Positions 26,588-37,029 are shown, numbered from the stretch's first letter. The stretch is DNA of 64,000 nt from an uncultured Lachnospiraceae bacterium (GCA_910578825.1 CAJTSB010000003.1:1-64000); one strand, 5' to 3'. Translations and numbers: made by a program. Notes: a model not told the origin generated them from the sequence alone.

Positions 26588-26650
26588 TACATATGGGAAA
26601 TGGACTTATATGCTGTGAAAACAGTGCTAAGGCCTGACCTGTACAAGAAA

Positions 26651-26689
26651 GGCTATCCCCCGGCCAGCTGGTCGGGGGATAGCCTTTTT
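26651..26689. terminator. Terminator between two convergent GH43 genes
   Basis: A perfect 12-bp GC-rich stem (26651-26662 with 26673-26684) is followed by five T on the plus strand; the minus strand side has a short TTTCTTG tract, so it may work in both directions. Confidence 0.88.
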
Positions 26690-26728
26690 CTTATATACAG
26701 CTACATCAATATTGTTGAGCTGTTATAA

Positions 26729-29700
26729 TTACTTAATCTTTATTTTCATCTTTGCCTTTTTGTTTGTGCCGTCCGTTGAGGTTGCCGTGATGGTAACGGT
26801 CTTTCCTTTGCCGGCTTTCTTGGCAGTTACCTTACCGCTGCTGCTAACAGTTGCATATTTGGTATTTGAAGATTTCCAGGAAAGCTTTGTATTTGTCTGT
26901 TTTTTCTTACCGTTGGTTTTGATATCCGGCTTGAGCGTTACTTTCTTTCCGGCTTTGAGCGTCTTACTCTTAGGCTTAAAAGTAATCTTTTTCACGGAGC
27001 CTTTCATGATGGTAATCGTAACAGATGCTTTTTTGTTGCTGCCGTCTGCCGTAGTTGCTGTAACAGTAACTTTCTTGCCCGCACCCTTCTTATCAAGGAT
27101 AATTGTGCGCTTATTGCCGCTGCCCGTCATCTTTGCATATTTTTTATTGGAAACTATCCAGGTTACATTCTTATTACTTGCATTTGCCGGCGATACAGTC
27201 GCTGTCAGTACAACCTTTTTACCTGCTGCAATTTTCAGTTTCTTGTCCCCGGAAAGTTTGATTCCCGTGGCTTTTCTGGCTGCCGTAACTGTTACGTTGC
27301 AGGTTGCAATCTTACCACCTGCTTTTGCAGTTATTACAGTGTTTCCTGCCTTCGCGGCGGTAACAACTCCATTTTTCACACTTGCAACAGAAACGTTACT
27401 GGAAGTCCATGTTACGGTTTTGTCTGTCGCATTAGCTGGATTGATCGTTGCTGTCAGGGTTGCGCTGTCCCCAGCGGCAAGTGACAGGCTTGTTTTGCTC
27501 ATGGTTATGCTTTGCACAGGAACCTGTACCTTGATGGAACAGGAGGCCTTTATGGCCTTGTTTTCATCACTGGTTGCCGTAATGGTTGTTACACCGCCCT
27601 TTAAGGCAGTTATATTACCATTTTGGTCTACAGATGCAATGCTTGCATCACCGGAGGACCAGGATACTTTCTGGCTGACATACCCCAGTGGGTTGACCGT
27701 GGCTGTCAGGGTAGCTTTTTCATTTACGGTAAGTGTGAGACTGGTCTGATTTAAGGTAATGCCTGTCACAACAGCGGGTTCTACCAGTACCTCGCATGTC
27801 TGTGTAAATTCACCATCTACACTTGTCGCCGTAATCGTTGCCTCTCCTTCTGCTCTTCCGGTCACTACGCCGCCCTTTACAGTTGCAACACTGGCATTGC
27901 TGGAAGTCCAAACAACTTTCTTATTTGTTGCATTTGCCGGTGTGAATATCGGTTTTAAGGTAGCGGTTGTGCCTGCGGTAAGTGTTAATGTTTCATTATC
28001 CAGTTCCATACCGGTAACAGGCACGCCGGTTACGGTTACTTCGCATTCTTTGTATACGCCGCTCGCAGCCGTAGCTCGTACTGTTGTTGTACCTTTTTTC
28101 TTTCCTACTAAGGTTACGCTTGTTCCTTCACCCTGGATTTCTACAATGCCTGCACTGACAACAGACCAGGTGAGGTTCTTGTTGGATGCATCTGCAGGGG
28201 CAATCGTTGCGGTCAGAGTTTCTGATTCTCCGGCTTCCATTTCAATTGTATTTTTGTCTAAGGTAATATCTGTTACCGGTTTCGGCAAATCTGTCATATC
28301 GCTGTCGCTACCGTCTGCAACAACATTCACTGTTAAAGATACCGTTTCATATTCTTCCAGAAGCTCGTTTTCGTATGTCATCTTTAAGATGGGCGTACCG
28401 TCTGCTGCCCAGTGAACACGTTTGAGACGTGCGTGGCGGCAGGGATCTTTCAATGGATCTCCATTGTATTTTCCACACATCTGATAATTGTGGGAGGTAG
28501 GTCTTGCATGGTATACGAAAATGTTATTGCCATCCTTATCTACCGTAAAGGAGTTGTGTCCGGGTCCCTCTTCGCCGTTTACATCACGGGAGGTTAAGAG
28601 CGGATAGGGGCTCTTTTTCCAGTTATTGATATCTAAGAGGTTCTCGCCGTTTTTAGCGGAACACATACCGATGGCATACTCGGAACCTGTACCGCCTGCG
28701 GAATAGCACATGAAGATATTTCCATCATGTTGTAAGACGGTAGGTCCTTCATTTACGCAGTGGCGGATACGTTCCCAGCCATAATCAGAGCAGGTGATGC
28801 GGGTTGCGCCGGAAGTGATTTTCCAGGGTTCATGTTCGTCTACGGTTGCAATAAAGATGTCCGTACTGTTTCCACCAAAGGATGCGGTTGGTTTTCCAGC
28901 CCAGAGCACATAGGATTGTCCATTTACCTCGTCTTTGAAATAAGTCATATCCAGGCAGAAAGAAGTTCCAAACGGATCTGTGACGTCCGCTGCAAGCGAC
29001 TCATCCTTGCGCATCTTGTAATCCTTCCATTCAGAAACCTGGGAAGAGGAGGTCAGCGCCGTTTCATAAGGATCCTTGTCTCCGTCCAGTATCAATGCAT
29101 GGCAGTAAATGTCATACACACCGCTTGACTGGCTCTCGGTGAAGTAAACCACCCAGTAATCTCCGACACGATGAATTTCGGGAGCCCAGATATAACGGTA
29201 ACCTCTCTTTGCTTGGGTGCCGTTGTCATCATATCCCTGATTACCCGCTTTCCAAATGGTAACCTGTTTGCCTTTGCGCGTCTGGAGTTCTTCCAGCGTT
29301 CTTCCTCGCCGCATGACTACGCGGTCGTATTGCTCCGTATTGTCGTTGGTGTCAATCTGGTCTCCATCTTCCGGGAAATAGGAGGCTGTCATGTAATAAT
29401 ATCCGGTCTGTTCATCCCAATAGATATTCGGGTCAGCCATTCCCTCGATAAACTTTGTCTTATCATAGAAGACTTTTTTTGTTGACGGGTCGTAATTGTC
29501 CGGGCAATCTGGATTTACGTTTGATGGGTCATCATCTTTAAGCGAACTTCCGTTTAATTCCTGTAAATTATTGATATACTGAGGCTGAATGACTTTTCCG
29601 GTCAGGGTGTGCGTACCGGCAGTTGACAGATTTGCATTTTCCAGTGCGTCTGTCCAGTCAATCTTGAAGTTCTGCGAGGAACCGTCTGTGTAGGTTGCAT

Positions 29701-31468
29701 TTACGCTCGGATACATTTCATTGAGCATACCTGTTGTTATCTCGGCGCCTTGAGCGCTGGTAATCTTTAATCCTTTCAACGGTTCTAATCCTGTGTTTGT
29801 TACGGTGCCAAGGCTGTCCACAATTTTCTTGTACTGTGCGTCTGATAATTCTACGGCGTTTCCTAATGTAATGGAGCTGTCTGTCTCCAAAAGATTCTCA
29901 TCATTAAACATCAGCTCAAAGCTGTCTTTGTTCAACGGGGAGGAATACAGCTCCGTTTTTGAAACAAGAGTATCATCATAGTAATGTACGCCGTCTGCGG
30001 ATGTAAACACATGGAATCCTCTGGATGTCTCAGAATCCTGGGCTACTACCGTAAATGGCGCAGATGCATTCGCGTTGTTTATGTAGACTCTCGGGTTACG
30101 GATCTTCAGCGTACCGTCCACGTTTTTGGAAAAGATTACGCCTCCGCCATTGTTCAAAACATGGAAAGTGTAGCCATCGTCGCTGACTGCCATATAGACG
30201 CTCTCTGTCTCCTGGTCAATGTTCCATGCGCCATCGGTATAGAATTTTTTGGTGGTCGTATAAACGGTTAAGTATTTTTTGTTTGGAGCCAGAGAGGTTG
30301 TTTCTTCTATGACATGAATCGTAAATGGCGCAGAAACAACGCCTGCCACAGTTGCGGTAATCTTTGTATCTCCGGAGGAGACCGCCGTTACCTTACCGGT
30401 ATTGTCTATGGTTGCAACCGCAGGATTATCTGAGTTCCATGTTACGCTTGCATCCTCCACCGAGGCATAGTCCGGAACGAGAGCTGTCGATAATTGTAAG
30501 GTCTCGCCGGCAAAGAGACTGTTCTCACCGATAATATTTACGCCTCGCAAAGCAACGTTGAGTTTTGTATCCTGGTAGAGCTGTGCGACGTCATCGGCTG
30601 TCAGCTCTGAATTATAGATAGAAACGCTGTGTACTCCGCCTTTGAAAAAGGTATCATTGTAAGAAGAACGTCCGATATAAGCAACCAGTCCCGTACCAAA
30701 ATCGGTTGTGGTTTTAGTCTTGTCTACAGAATTAACAAATTCGCCATCGTAATAGGTGGCAATGCTGTCTGCCGTAATGACTGTGGTATACATTCTCCAC
30801 TTGTCGTCGGTTTTAACGCTCTCAGAGCTGCCTTTTCCAGGTCCTACTTCCGTATTATAGGGAGCGCTGTCGTTGTTGTCGTTTGTCCACACGCTCTTGA
30901 ACAAACCGCCTTTATCGGTTTCCATCGGATTAAAAATCCAGTAGTTCAAAGGCATATCATTGCTAAGGCTGTTGTCCACATGTTTTGTCTTGGTACCGAA
31001 GTACATCGCAGCATAATTGCCTTTTCCAGTCAGATTTTTTACCCAGGCATTGATGGTCAGCGTGTCCTGTCCTTCAAAGATTGTTCCGGGAAGTTCTACG
31101 TAGGCGGCTTTGGAACCTGCTGCTCCGCCCGGAAGCGTCAACATGCCGTCGGCAATCGCTGCGCCTTCGCCCTTGAGTGTTGCATGATATCCGTTTCCAG
31201 TCGTATCGTTGATGGTCTTATCTTCCAGATCCGCTTCCTCAAAGGTATAAGCGGCGCGTGGTGTGGAAACTGATTTTGGTGATGCAGCAATCGTTTCTGC
31301 ATCTGCCAGCTTGTCATTGGCATCTGTTGTTTCTAAATTCGTTCTCTGTATGCCTTCCTCGGTTATCATCTCTTCTGCAAATACCATATTTGCCGCTGAC
31401 GGGAGCAGCGTAAATGACATTGCAAAGGATAATACGATTGCAAGGCACCGTTTGGTAAATTGTTTCAT
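26729..31468 (-). CDS. Large secreted GH43-family glycosidase with LamG and seven Ig-like domains
   Basis: The 1579-residue product has a signal peptide (cleavage near residue 31, FAEE), a LamG/concanavalin-like jelly roll (about 72-300), an Ig-like domain (305-388), the same beta-rich module as the 23738 gene (398-565), a small Ig-like piece (570-640) and a GH43 propeller (675-1035). The triad is Asp in MADPNIYW (D679), Asp in FCLDMTYF (D840) and Glu in VNEGPTVL (E908). Six Big-2-like domains follow from about 1065 to the end, the last two very lysine-rich. It is a longer paralogue of the convergent gene. Extracellular action on arabinose-containing polysaccharide is likely from context. No sorting signal is seen; the basic tail may bind the wall. 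AAGGAGG lies before the ATG. Confidence 0.88.
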   Translation of the reverse strand: MKQFTKRCLAIVLSFAMSFTLLPSAANMVFAEEMITEEGIQRTNLETTDANDKLADAETIAASPKSVSTPRAAYTFEEADLEDKTINDTTGNGYHATLKGEGAAIADGMLTLPGGAAGSKAAYVELPGTIFEGQDTLTINAWVKNLTGKGNYAAMYFGTKTKHVDNSLSNDMPLNYWIFNPMETDKGGLFKSVWTNDNNDSAPYNTEVGPGKGSSESVKTDDKWRMYTTVITADSIATYYDGEFVNSVDKTKTTTDFGTGLVAYIGRSSYNDTFFKGGVHSVSIYNSELTADDVAQLYQDTKLNVALRGVNIIGENSLFAGETLQLSTALVPDYASVEDASVTWNSDNPAVATIDNTGKVTAVSSGDTKITATVAGVVSAPFTIHVIEETTSLAPNKKYLTVYTTTKKFYTDGAWNIDQETESVYMAVSDDGYTFHVLNNGGGVIFSKNVDGTLKIRNPRVYINNANASAPFTVVAQDSETSRGFHVFTSADGVHYYDDTLVSKTELYSSPLNKDSFELMFNDENLLETDSSITLGNAVELSDAQYKKIVDSLGTVTNTGLEPLKGLKITSAQGAEITTGMLNEMYPSVNATYTDGSSQNFKIDWTDALENANLSTAGTHTLTGKVIQPQYINNLQELNGSSLKDDDPSNVNPDCPDNYDPSTKKVFYDKTKFIEGMADPNIYWDEQTGYYYMTASYFPEDGDQIDTNDNTEQYDRVVMRRGRTLEELQTRKGKQVTIWKAGNQGYDDNGTQAKRGYRYIWAPEIHRVGDYWVVYFTESQSSGVYDIYCHALILDGDKDPYETALTSSSQVSEWKDYKMRKDESLAADVTDPFGTSFCLDMTYFKDEVNGQSYVLWAGKPTASFGGNSTDIFIATVDEHEPWKITSGATRITCSDYGWERIRHCVNEGPTVLQHDGNIFMCYSAGGTGSEYAIGMCSAKNGENLLDINNWKKSPYPLLTSRDVNGEEGPGHNSFTVDKDGNNIFVYHARPTSHNYQMCGKYNGDPLKDPCRHARLKRVHWAADGTPILKMTYENELLEEYETVSLTVNVVADGSDSDMTDLPKPVTDITLDKNTIEMEAGESETLTATIAPADASNKNLTWSVVSAGIVEIQGEGTSVTLVGKKKGTTTVRATAASGVYKECEVTVTGVPVTGMELDNETLTLTAGTTATLKPIFTPANATNKKVVWTSSNASVATVKGGVVTGRAEGEATITATSVDGEFTQTCEVLVEPAVVTGITLNQTSLTLTVNEKATLTATVNPLGYVSQKVSWSSGDASIASVDQNGNITALKGGVTTITATSDENKAIKASCSIKVQVPVQSITMSKTSLSLAAGDSATLTATINPANATDKTVTWTSSNVSVASVKNGVVTAAKAGNTVITAKAGGKIATCNVTVTAARKATGIKLSGDKKLKIAAGKKVVLTATVSPANASNKNVTWIVSNKKYAKMTGSGNKRTIILDKKGAGKKVTVTATTADGSNKKASVTITIMKGSVKKITFKPKSKTLKAGKKVTLKPDIKTNGKKKQTNTKLSWKSSNTKYATVSSSGKVTAKKAGKGKTVTITATSTDGTNKKAKMKIKIK

Positions 31469-31565
31469 GAAAACCCTCCTTAATATAATATAATCTTAGC
31501 GGTAATAAATAAAAACCGCCGGTTCATATGTTACCCTTCCTCCTTTCCCAAATAGTCATATGTAT

Positions 31566-31620
31566 ATTTTAGTCTATTCAGTATGTTTTTTCAACGGTAA
31601 ATATAGTTATTTTGTACAAA
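31566..31620 (-). promoter_or_regulatory. Promoter of the large GH43 gene with an upstream TTTGTACAAA box
   Basis: On the minus strand TTGAAA (31589-31594) and TAAAAT (31566-31571) are 17 bases apart. TTTGTACAAA (31611-31620), a near-palindrome matching the GTACAA boxes seen upstream of the other GH43 gene, lies 17 bases above the -35 box. The transcript would have a leader of about 90 bases. Confidence 0.6.
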
Positions 31621-31622
31621 AA

Positions 31623-31655
31623 AGGAGCAAAGCTGTGTCGTGCAGCTTTGCTCCT
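31623..31655 (-). terminator. Terminator of the CoA-transferase gene
   Basis: A perfect 13-bp stem (31623-31635 with 31643-31655) is followed on the minus strand by seven T residues. It lies 31 bases beyond the stop of the minus-strand CoA-transferase and just upstream of the large GH43 promoter. Confidence 0.9.
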
Positions 31656-31685
31656 GTCATGGGTGATTAATAAGTATTTTCGGTT

Positions 31686-33026
31686 TTATTTGTTGCTTCT
31701 GCGCCAGATATGCATCTTCTCTGCCTCTTTGATGAGCTCATCGCGGAAATCGGGGTGTGCCACAGAGATAATGGCTTCGCATTTCTGCCATGCAGACAAT
31801 CCCTTGAGGTTTACTTTGCCATATTCGGTTACAAGATAGTGAATATTGGCACGTGTGTCAGTGACAATGGAGCCGGGATGCAGCGTTGGAAGAATTCTTG
31901 ATTTTAATTCTCCGTCCTTTGTCTTAAAGGTGGAAGAGCAGCAGATAAAGCTCTTGCCGCCGTTGGAAAGGTAAGCGCCCAGTACGAAGTCCAGCTGTCC
32001 GCCTGCGCCGCTGATGTGCTTGACGCCGGAAGATTCCGAGCTTACCTGTCCGAAGAGGTCAATATCTACAGCGTTATTGATAGACATGAAGTTGTCCAAT
32101 GCGGAAATCGAGCGGATATCGTTGGTATAGCTTACCGGCGCGCTCAAAAGCTCCGGGTTTTCATCCAGATAATCGTACATCTTCTTGGTGCCCGCACCGA
32201 ATGCATATGCCTGACGGAACCGGTCAATGCTCTTGCGGGAACCGTTAATTTTGCCGGCTCTGGCAATATCCACGAAAGCGTCTACGTACATTTCCGTATG
32301 AACGCCCAGATCCTTCAAATCAGACTCAGCGATCAGTGAGCCGACGGCGTTCGGCATTCCGCCGATGCCAAGCTGTAAGCATGCACCGTTTGGTATTTCT
32401 TCCACAATAAGTTCTGCGACCTTTCTGTCAACCTCAGTGGCAGCTCCGCCACCGCCTAATTCACCGATTACAGGATTGTCACCTTCTACAATATAATCGA
32501 CGTCGGAAATATGTACGCCGTTCTCAAAACCGCCAAGACAGCGGGGCATATTTTCATTTACTTCCACAATAATCTTTTTGGAAGTCTCGCAGACAGCAGT
32601 CATATGAGAAGCATTGGGACCAAAATTGAAGTAGCCGTGTTTGTCCATGGGTGAAACCTGGAACATAGCCACATCATCCGGAGTCGAGGACTCGCGGTAG
32701 TAGCGCGGCAGCTCGGAATAGCGAATAGCGCTGTAGTAAGAGCATCCGCGTGCAATGAGTTTGCGCTCCACACCTGACATATGCCAGGAGTTCCATGTAA
32801 AATGCTCACCGGCGTCTTCGCGCTCGAAGATGGCAAGCGGTTTTAAGAGGATGCCGCCGCGCAGGTTTACATTTGTAAGTTCATCTGTACGTTTTGCCAA
32901 TGCACGGTCAAGTGCATCCGGAGTTCCGGTACACCAGCCATAATCAACCCAGTCACCGGATTTGACGATTTTGACAGCCTCTTCGGCAGAGACAAGTTTC
33001 TGCTGATATTCCTGTGTGTAGTCCAT
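31686..33026 (-). CDS. but: Butyryl-CoA:acetate CoA-transferase (acetyl-CoA hydrolase/transferase family)
   Basis: The 446-residue enzyme belongs to the family of acetyl-CoA hydrolases, 4-hydroxybutyrate CoA-transferases and butyryl-CoA:acetate CoA-transferases. Its sequence is very like what I recall of the But enzyme of Roseburia and Eubacterium rectale: [60 protein letters not shown] and a C-terminus [20 protein letters not shown]. The candidate catalytic Glu is in [11 protein letters not shown]. The enzyme moves CoA from butyryl-CoA to acetate, the last step of butyrate formation. It is alone on its strand with its own promoter and terminator. Substrate preference against the 4-hydroxybutyrate type cannot be proven by eye. 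Confidence 0.87.
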   Translation of the reverse strand: MDYTQEYQQKLVSAEEAVKIVKSGDWVDYGWCTGTPDALDRALAKRTDELTNVNLRGGILLKPLAIFEREDAGEHFTWNSWHMSGVERKLIARGCSYYSAIRYSELPRYYRESSTPDDVAMFQVSPMDKHGYFNFGPNASHMTAVCETSKKIIVEVNENMPRCLGGFENGVHISDVDYIVEGDNPVIGELGGGGAATEVDRKVAELIVEEIPNGACLQLGIGGMPNAVGSLIAESDLKDLGVHTEMYVDAFVDIARAGKINGSRKSIDRFRQAYAFGAGTKKMYDYLDENPELLSAPVSYTNDIRSISALDNFMSINNAVDIDLFGQVSSESSGVKHISGAGGQLDFVLGAYLSNGGKSFICCSSTFKTKDGELKSRILPTLHPGSIVTDTRANIHYLVTEYGKVNLKGLSAWQKCEAIISVAHPDFRDELIKEAEKMHIWRRSNK

Positions 33027-33068
33027 GTGAAAAACCTCCCTGAAATTAATAATTTGGAAAATATTCGA

Positions 33069-33121
33069 TTGTTAAATCTATAACATAACGTTATCTTATC
33101 ATTTTTCGTGAGATGGGTCAA
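33069..33121 (-). promoter_or_regulatory. CoA-transferase promoter with a Rex-like site at the start
   Basis: TTGACC (33116-33121) and TAAGAT (33093-33098) are 17 bases apart on the minus strand. The sequence TTGTTAA-ATCT-ATAACAT (33069-33086) covers the expected transcription start and resembles the Rex consensus TTGTTAA-N4-TTAACAA, matching the first arm fully and the second in five of seven positions. Confidence 0.55.
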
Positions 33122-33132
33122 TAAGTGCAGGA

Positions 33133-33161
33133 TTGTAAATTCAGCAAAGATGTATTATAAT
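33133..33161 (+). promoter_or_regulatory. Promoter of the membrane chemoreceptor gene
   Basis: TTGTAA (33133-33138) and TATAAT (33156-33161) are 17 bases apart, about 40 bases before the ATG at 33200. Confidence 0.7.
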
Positions 33162-33199
33162 AAAAAAAATTGGGATGGAGCGCACATAGGAGGAATAAT

Positions 33200-34693
33200 A
33201 TGGGTACAGAGAACCGGTTTCGATACAATGATAAATCAGAGCGTTATCGCATGATGAATCTTTTTTTATACATTGCAGTTGTGGCGGCATGGGTGGGATA
33301 TGCCGCATACCTGTGGGTAAAATTCATGACAGGGGAGATGGTTCTCGTCATGATGTTTGCCAATACAGTGTTCATTGCGCTCTGTATCATCATCAATACG
33401 GTTCTGCTGTTAAAAGACCGGGCAACGCCAAAGCTGAAAATGGCAATCAATATAGAATATGGATTGATGTTTCTGATTCTTGCGCTGCAGACAGATGCAC
33501 AGTTTATCAACATTCTGCTGCTGGGAATTCTTGCGGCACAGGTTCCTTATTATGATGCTAAAAATTACAGGATTACGTTTTTCTCTTATGTTGCTTTGTA
33601 TATTATGGAGTTAATTGTGCAGGGTGTGAAACATATGATCACCTGGGATATTGATACGATCTGCACAATTTATGTTATGCTTGGCGTGCTTTACGTTCTG
33701 GGACGCGTGGGCGGCGTGGCAAAGATGTTCAGCGATCATGCTCTTGGCACGGTGCTTGAACAGAGTGAGAAACAGAAGAAAATGATGGACGGCATTATTT
33801 CCATTTCACAGACGGTGCAGGAAGAATCAGATAAGAGTACGGAGATGGTAGACAATCTGGTTGATTCAACCAGGATGGTAACGCGCAGTATGCAGGAGAT
33901 TTCTTCGACTACCGGGGTGACTGCGGATAATATTTCTGAGCAGAGTATTATGACCCAGAATATTCAGGAGTCGATTGACGAGACGCTTAACCGCTCCCGC
34001 AAAATGGTGGATATTGCAGAAGATTCCAATAAGAGCATTCAGGAAAATCTGGATCTGATGGAAGAACTGAAAGGGCAGTCTGCACAGATTGCAAATACAA
34101 ATAAACAGGTGACGGAGTCTATGAGCAAGCTTCAGGATAAGACGAAGGAGGTAGAGGAGATTGCGGATATGATTCTTGATATCTCCAGCCAGACAGATTT
34201 GCTGTCACTGAACGCCTCGATTGAGAGCGCCAGAGCCGGTGAGGCCGGAAGAGGATTTGCCGTGGTAGCGGATCAGATTCGTCAGTTGGCGGAACAGACA
34301 AAGAATTCTACCGAGAACATTACCAGAATTATTCTGGAGTTGAATGAGAATGCAAATGAGGTAGTAGGAGCCATAGATACATCTCTGAAGGCTGCTACAA
34401 ATCAGAATAAGATGATACATACGGCGGCAGAAAGTTTTGGAAAACTGGATCAGAATATGGAACATTTAATTGAGGATATTCAGGAAATCGACCAGAAGAT
34501 TAATCATCTTGCCGATGCCAACAACCGTATTGTGGACAATATTTCCCATTTATCTGCAACGACAGAAGAAATTACCGCCAATGCGGAGCAGGCAAGCAGC
34601 CTCAGTGAGAAGAATCTGCAATATGCGGAACAGGCAAAGGATGCAATTATGTTGATTCAGGAGACTACGGAAGGGATGAAAGAGTACCTGTAA
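33200..34693 (+). CDS. Methyl-accepting chemotaxis protein with six-helix membrane input, no HAMP
   Basis: The 497-residue receptor begins with about six membrane helices in residues 15-175 (for example [20 protein letters not shown] and [20 protein letters not shown]) and has almost no outside domain. No HAMP is seen. The signalling coiled coil follows, with the tip [20 protein letters not shown] and then [20 protein letters not shown]. Receptors of this kind may sense membrane-related or intracellular cues. The ATG at 33200 ([12 protein letters not shown]) has AGGAGG six bases upstream and replaces the longer frame from 33170. It stands alone, unrelated to the CoA-transferase that diverges from it. 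Confidence 0.9.
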   Translation: MGTENRFRYNDKSERYRMMNLFLYIAVVAAWVGYAAYLWVKFMTGEMVLVMMFANTVFIALCIIINTVLLLKDRATPKLKMAINIEYGLMFLILALQTDAQFINILLLGILAAQVPYYDAKNYRITFFSYVALYIMELIVQGVKHMITWDIDTICTIYVMLGVLYVLGRVGGVAKMFSDHALGTVLEQSEKQKKMMDGIISISQTVQEESDKSTEMVDNLVDSTRMVTRSMQEISSTTGVTADNISEQSIMTQNIQESIDETLNRSRKMVDIAEDSNKSIQENLDLMEELKGQSAQIANTNKQVTESMSKLQDKTKEVEEIADMILDISSQTDLLSLNASIESARAGEAGRGFAVVADQIRQLAEQTKNSTENITRIILELNENANEVVGAIDTSLKAATNQNKMIHTAAESFGKLDQNMEHLIEDIQEIDQKINHLADANNRIVDNISHLSATTEEITANAEQASSLSEKNLQYAEQAKDAIMLIQETTEGMKEYL

Positions 34694-34783
34694 GGTCATT
34701 GTTTAGACCATCAGGCAACGGGGTTAAAACTTTCAGGCAATCAAACAGAGAATCTATAAAATTTAATATAAAGGAGAGAGATT

Positions 34784-35464
34784 ATGAGATACCAGGTATT
34801 AGGAGACACAATGCCGGCAGTAGAAGTTCGTTTTGACGTAGCCGGGGAAAGCATGTATACGCAGTCCGGCGGAATGGCATGGATGAGCGAGGGAGTTACC
34901 ATGGATTCCAATATGAGGGGCGGTCTGGGTAAAAGCATCGGAAGAATGTTTTCCGGGGAATCCCTGTTTATGGCGACCTATAAAGCGGAAAAACCGGACG
35001 CTATGATTGCATTTGCCTCAACAGTGGCAGGCGAGATACTTCCCATTGACATCGGAGCCAGCGGAACAATGATCTGCCAGAAGGGCGCATTTCTGTGCGC
35101 ACAGGAAAGCGTAAATTTGAGCGTTAAGTTTACCAAGAAATTATCTGCCGGATTTTTCGGCGGGGAAGGTTTTATTTTACAGGGTATTTCCGGTTCCGGA
35201 ATGGTATTTTTGGAAATTGATGGAAATAAGGTAGAGAAGAACCTGGCGCCGGGCGAGGTGATTAAAGTGGATACCGGAAACGTGGTTGCTTTCGAGGAGA
35301 GCGTGAATTATGAAGTTGAAACGGTAAAGGGCTTAAAGAATATTTTCTTCGGCGGAGAGGGATTGTTCCTCACCAAGCTCACCGGACCGGGTAAAGTAAT
35401 CCTTCAGACCCAGAACTTTAATGAGTTTGCAGGACGTATTGCGCGGTTGATACCGAGTAAATAA
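34784..35464 (+). CDS. AIM24/TIGR00266-family protein
   Basis: The 226-residue product matches the TIGR00266/AIM24 beta-sandwich family over its whole length: MPAVEVRFDVAGESMYTQSG, MDSNMRGGLGKSIGRMFSGE, GEILPIDIGASGTMICQKGA, FFGGEGFILQGISGSGMVFL and the repeated FFGGEGLFLTKLTGPGKVIL. The two halves are internal repeats of a similar sheet. The cellular role of the bacterial proteins is unknown. GGAGAG lies seven bases before the ATG. It lies between a chemoreceptor and the metK riboswitch and appears to be transcribed alone. Confidence 0.92.
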   Translation: MRYQVLGDTMPAVEVRFDVAGESMYTQSGGMAWMSEGVTMDSNMRGGLGKSIGRMFSGESLFMATYKAEKPDAMIAFASTVAGEILPIDIGASGTMICQKGAFLCAQESVNLSVKFTKKLSAGFFGGEGFILQGISGSGMVFLEIDGNKVEKNLAPGEVIKVDTGNVVAFEESVNYEVETVKGLKNIFFGGEGLFLTKLTGPGKVILQTQNFNEFAGRIARLIPSK

Positions 35465-35469
35465 AAGTG

Positions 35470-35498
35470 TTGACATCGTATGCAAAACATAGTATGCT
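35470..35498 (+). promoter_or_regulatory. Promoter of the metK transcript
   Basis: TTGACA (35470-35475) and TATGCT (35493-35498) are 17 bases apart, about 40 bases before the SAM-I aptamer. Confidence 0.85.
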
Positions 35499-35539
35499 AG
35501 ATACGAAGATTTGAAAATTCCATATTGTTGTAATATTTT

Positions 35540-35635
35540 CTCTTATTCAGAGTGGTGGAGGTACATAGGATCTGTGAAACCACGGCAACCCCTTATGGAA
35601 GGTGCTAACCTGAGCGAGTGATCGAACAATAAGAG
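35540..35635 (+). promoter_or_regulatory. SAM-I riboswitch (S-box) aptamer
   Basis: The segment has the S-box core in order: CAGAG-TGGTGGAGGTAC, then GAAACCACGGCAACC, then GGTGCTAACC and GAGCGAGTGATCGAACAATAAG. The closing P1 stem is CTCTTATT (35540-35547) with AATAAGAG (35628-35635). Binding of S-adenosylmethionine should favour the terminator at 35660 and turn off metK. Confidence 0.95.
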
Positions 35636-35659
35636 GATTTGATTATCTTTTTGACTATC

Positions 35660-35692
35660 AGGTTCGCTTATTTTTAATAGGCGAACCTTTTT
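35660..35692 (+). terminator. Riboswitch-controlled terminator
   Basis: A 13-bp stem (35660-35672 with 35676-35688) is followed by a T run, 25 bases after the SAM-I aptamer and 150 bases before the metK start. It is the expression platform of the S-box. Confidence 0.88.
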
Positions 35693-35841
35693 CATCTTAG
35701 TAGAAAAGACCTTGTCACGCGAAAGCGTGAAAGAATCTTTCCTATAAGATAAAGAAACAAATATGCGCGCAGCGAGCATGGGAAAACCTTTCCTGCTCGA
35801 CTGCAAATGATCTGGAATGGGAATCAAAGGAGGAAACAGAA

Positions 35842-37029
35842 ATGGAAAAAAGATTATTTACTTCGGAATCTGTCACAGAGGGACATCCGGATAAGGTATG
35901 TGATGCGGTGTCGGATGCGATTCTGGATGCATTGATGGAGCAGGATCCCATGAGCCGCGTTGCATGTGAGACAGCGACCTGTACGGGGTTTGTTCTGGTA
36001 ACCGGAGAAATTACGAGCAAAGCACAGATTGATATTCCGCAGATTGTACGGGATACGGTAAATGAAATTGGTTATAATGATGCGGCAACCGGATTTGATG
36101 GAAACACCTGTGCGGTTATGGTTGCATTAGACCGTCAGTCTACCGATATTGCGATGGGCGTAGACAAAGCTCTGGAGGCAAAAGAAAACAAGATGTCAGA
36201 TCAGGAGCTGGAGGCGATTGGAGCTGGAGATCAGGGTATGATGTTTGGATATGCGACAAACGAGACGCCGGAGTTGATGCCGTATCCGATTTCACTTGCG
36301 CATAAGCTGGCATTGCAGCTGACAAAGGTGCGCAAGGACGGTACTTTAAACTATCTGCGACCCGATGGAAAGACACAGGTATCCGTGGAGTATGATGAAA
36401 ATGGCAATCCCACCAGGCTTGAGGCAGTGGTGCTCTCTACACAGCACGATGCGGACGTAACGCAGGAGCAGATTCACACGGATATCAAAAAACATGTATT
36501 TGACCCGATTCTTCCCAAAGAAATGATAGACAAAGAGACAAAATTCTTCATCAATCCAACCGGACGTTTTGTGATTGGCGGACCGCATGGAGATGCAGGA
36601 CTTACCGGACGTAAGATTATCGTTGATACATACGGCGGATATGCACGTCACGGCGGCGGAGCTTTTTCCGGAAAGGATTGTACGAAGGTAGACCGTTCGG
36701 CAGCCTATGCAGCGCGTTATGTGGCTAAGAACATTGTGGCAGCAGGTCTTGCAGATAAATGTGAAATTCAGTTGTCTTATGCAATCGGTGTGGCACAGCC
36801 TACCTCTGTCATGGTGGACACATTTGGCACCGGTAAGATTTCCGATGAGAAATTAGTGGACATGATTCGTGATAACTTTGATTTGCGTCCGGCGGGAATT
36901 ATCAAAATGCTGGATTTGAGACGTCCGATTTACAAGCAAACGGCGGCTTATGGACATTTTGGACGCAACGATTTGAACCTGCCCTGGGAGGCAACGGATA
37001 AGGTAGAAATTTTGAAGAAGTATTTATAA
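35842..37029 (+). CDS. metK: S-adenosylmethionine synthetase
   Basis: The 395-residue enzyme makes S-adenosylmethionine from methionine and ATP in the cytosol. The family motifs are all present: [20 protein letters not shown] at the start, [40 protein letters not shown] and [20 protein letters not shown]. Length is normal. AAGGAGG lies nine bases before the ATG. It is controlled by the SAM-I riboswitch above it and followed by a terminator, so it is a single-gene unit with feedback from its product. Confidence 0.98.
   Translation: MEKRLFTSESVTEGHPDKVCDAVSDAILDALMEQDPMSRVACETATCTGFVLVTGEITSKAQIDIPQIVRDTVNEIGYNDAATGFDGNTCAVMVALDRQSTDIAMGVDKALEAKENKMSDQELEAIGAGDQGMMFGYATNETPELMPYPISLAHKLALQLTKVRKDGTLNYLRPDGKTQVSVEYDENGNPTRLEAVVLSTQHDADVTQEQIHTDIKKHVFDPILPKEMIDKETKFFINPTGRFVIGGPHGDAGLTGRKIIVDTYGGYARHGGGAFSGKDCTKVDRSAAYAARYVAKNIVAAGLADKCEIQLSYAIGVAQPTSVMVDTFGTGKISDEKLVDMIRDNFDLRPAGIIKMLDLRRPIYKQTAAYGHFGRNDLNLPWEATDKVEILKKYL

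Noticed and set aside
25864..26646. Minus-strand frame of 260 codons at the end of the smaller GH43 gene
   Set aside because: It is the antisense of lysine- and threonine-rich Ig-like domains; no start signal, and the terminator at 26651 lies just upstream.
26712..28415. Long plus-strand open frames (345 and 218 codons) opposite the large GH43 gene
   Set aside because: They are antisense to the Ig-like repeats, have no ribosome binding site and show hydrophobic Val/Ala/Thr-rich sequence that mirrors the repeat codons of the real gene.
35743..36020. Minus-strand frames opposite the metK leader and start
   Set aside because: Antisense shadows of the riboswitch region and of the metK N-terminus; no promoters or ribosome binding sites seen.
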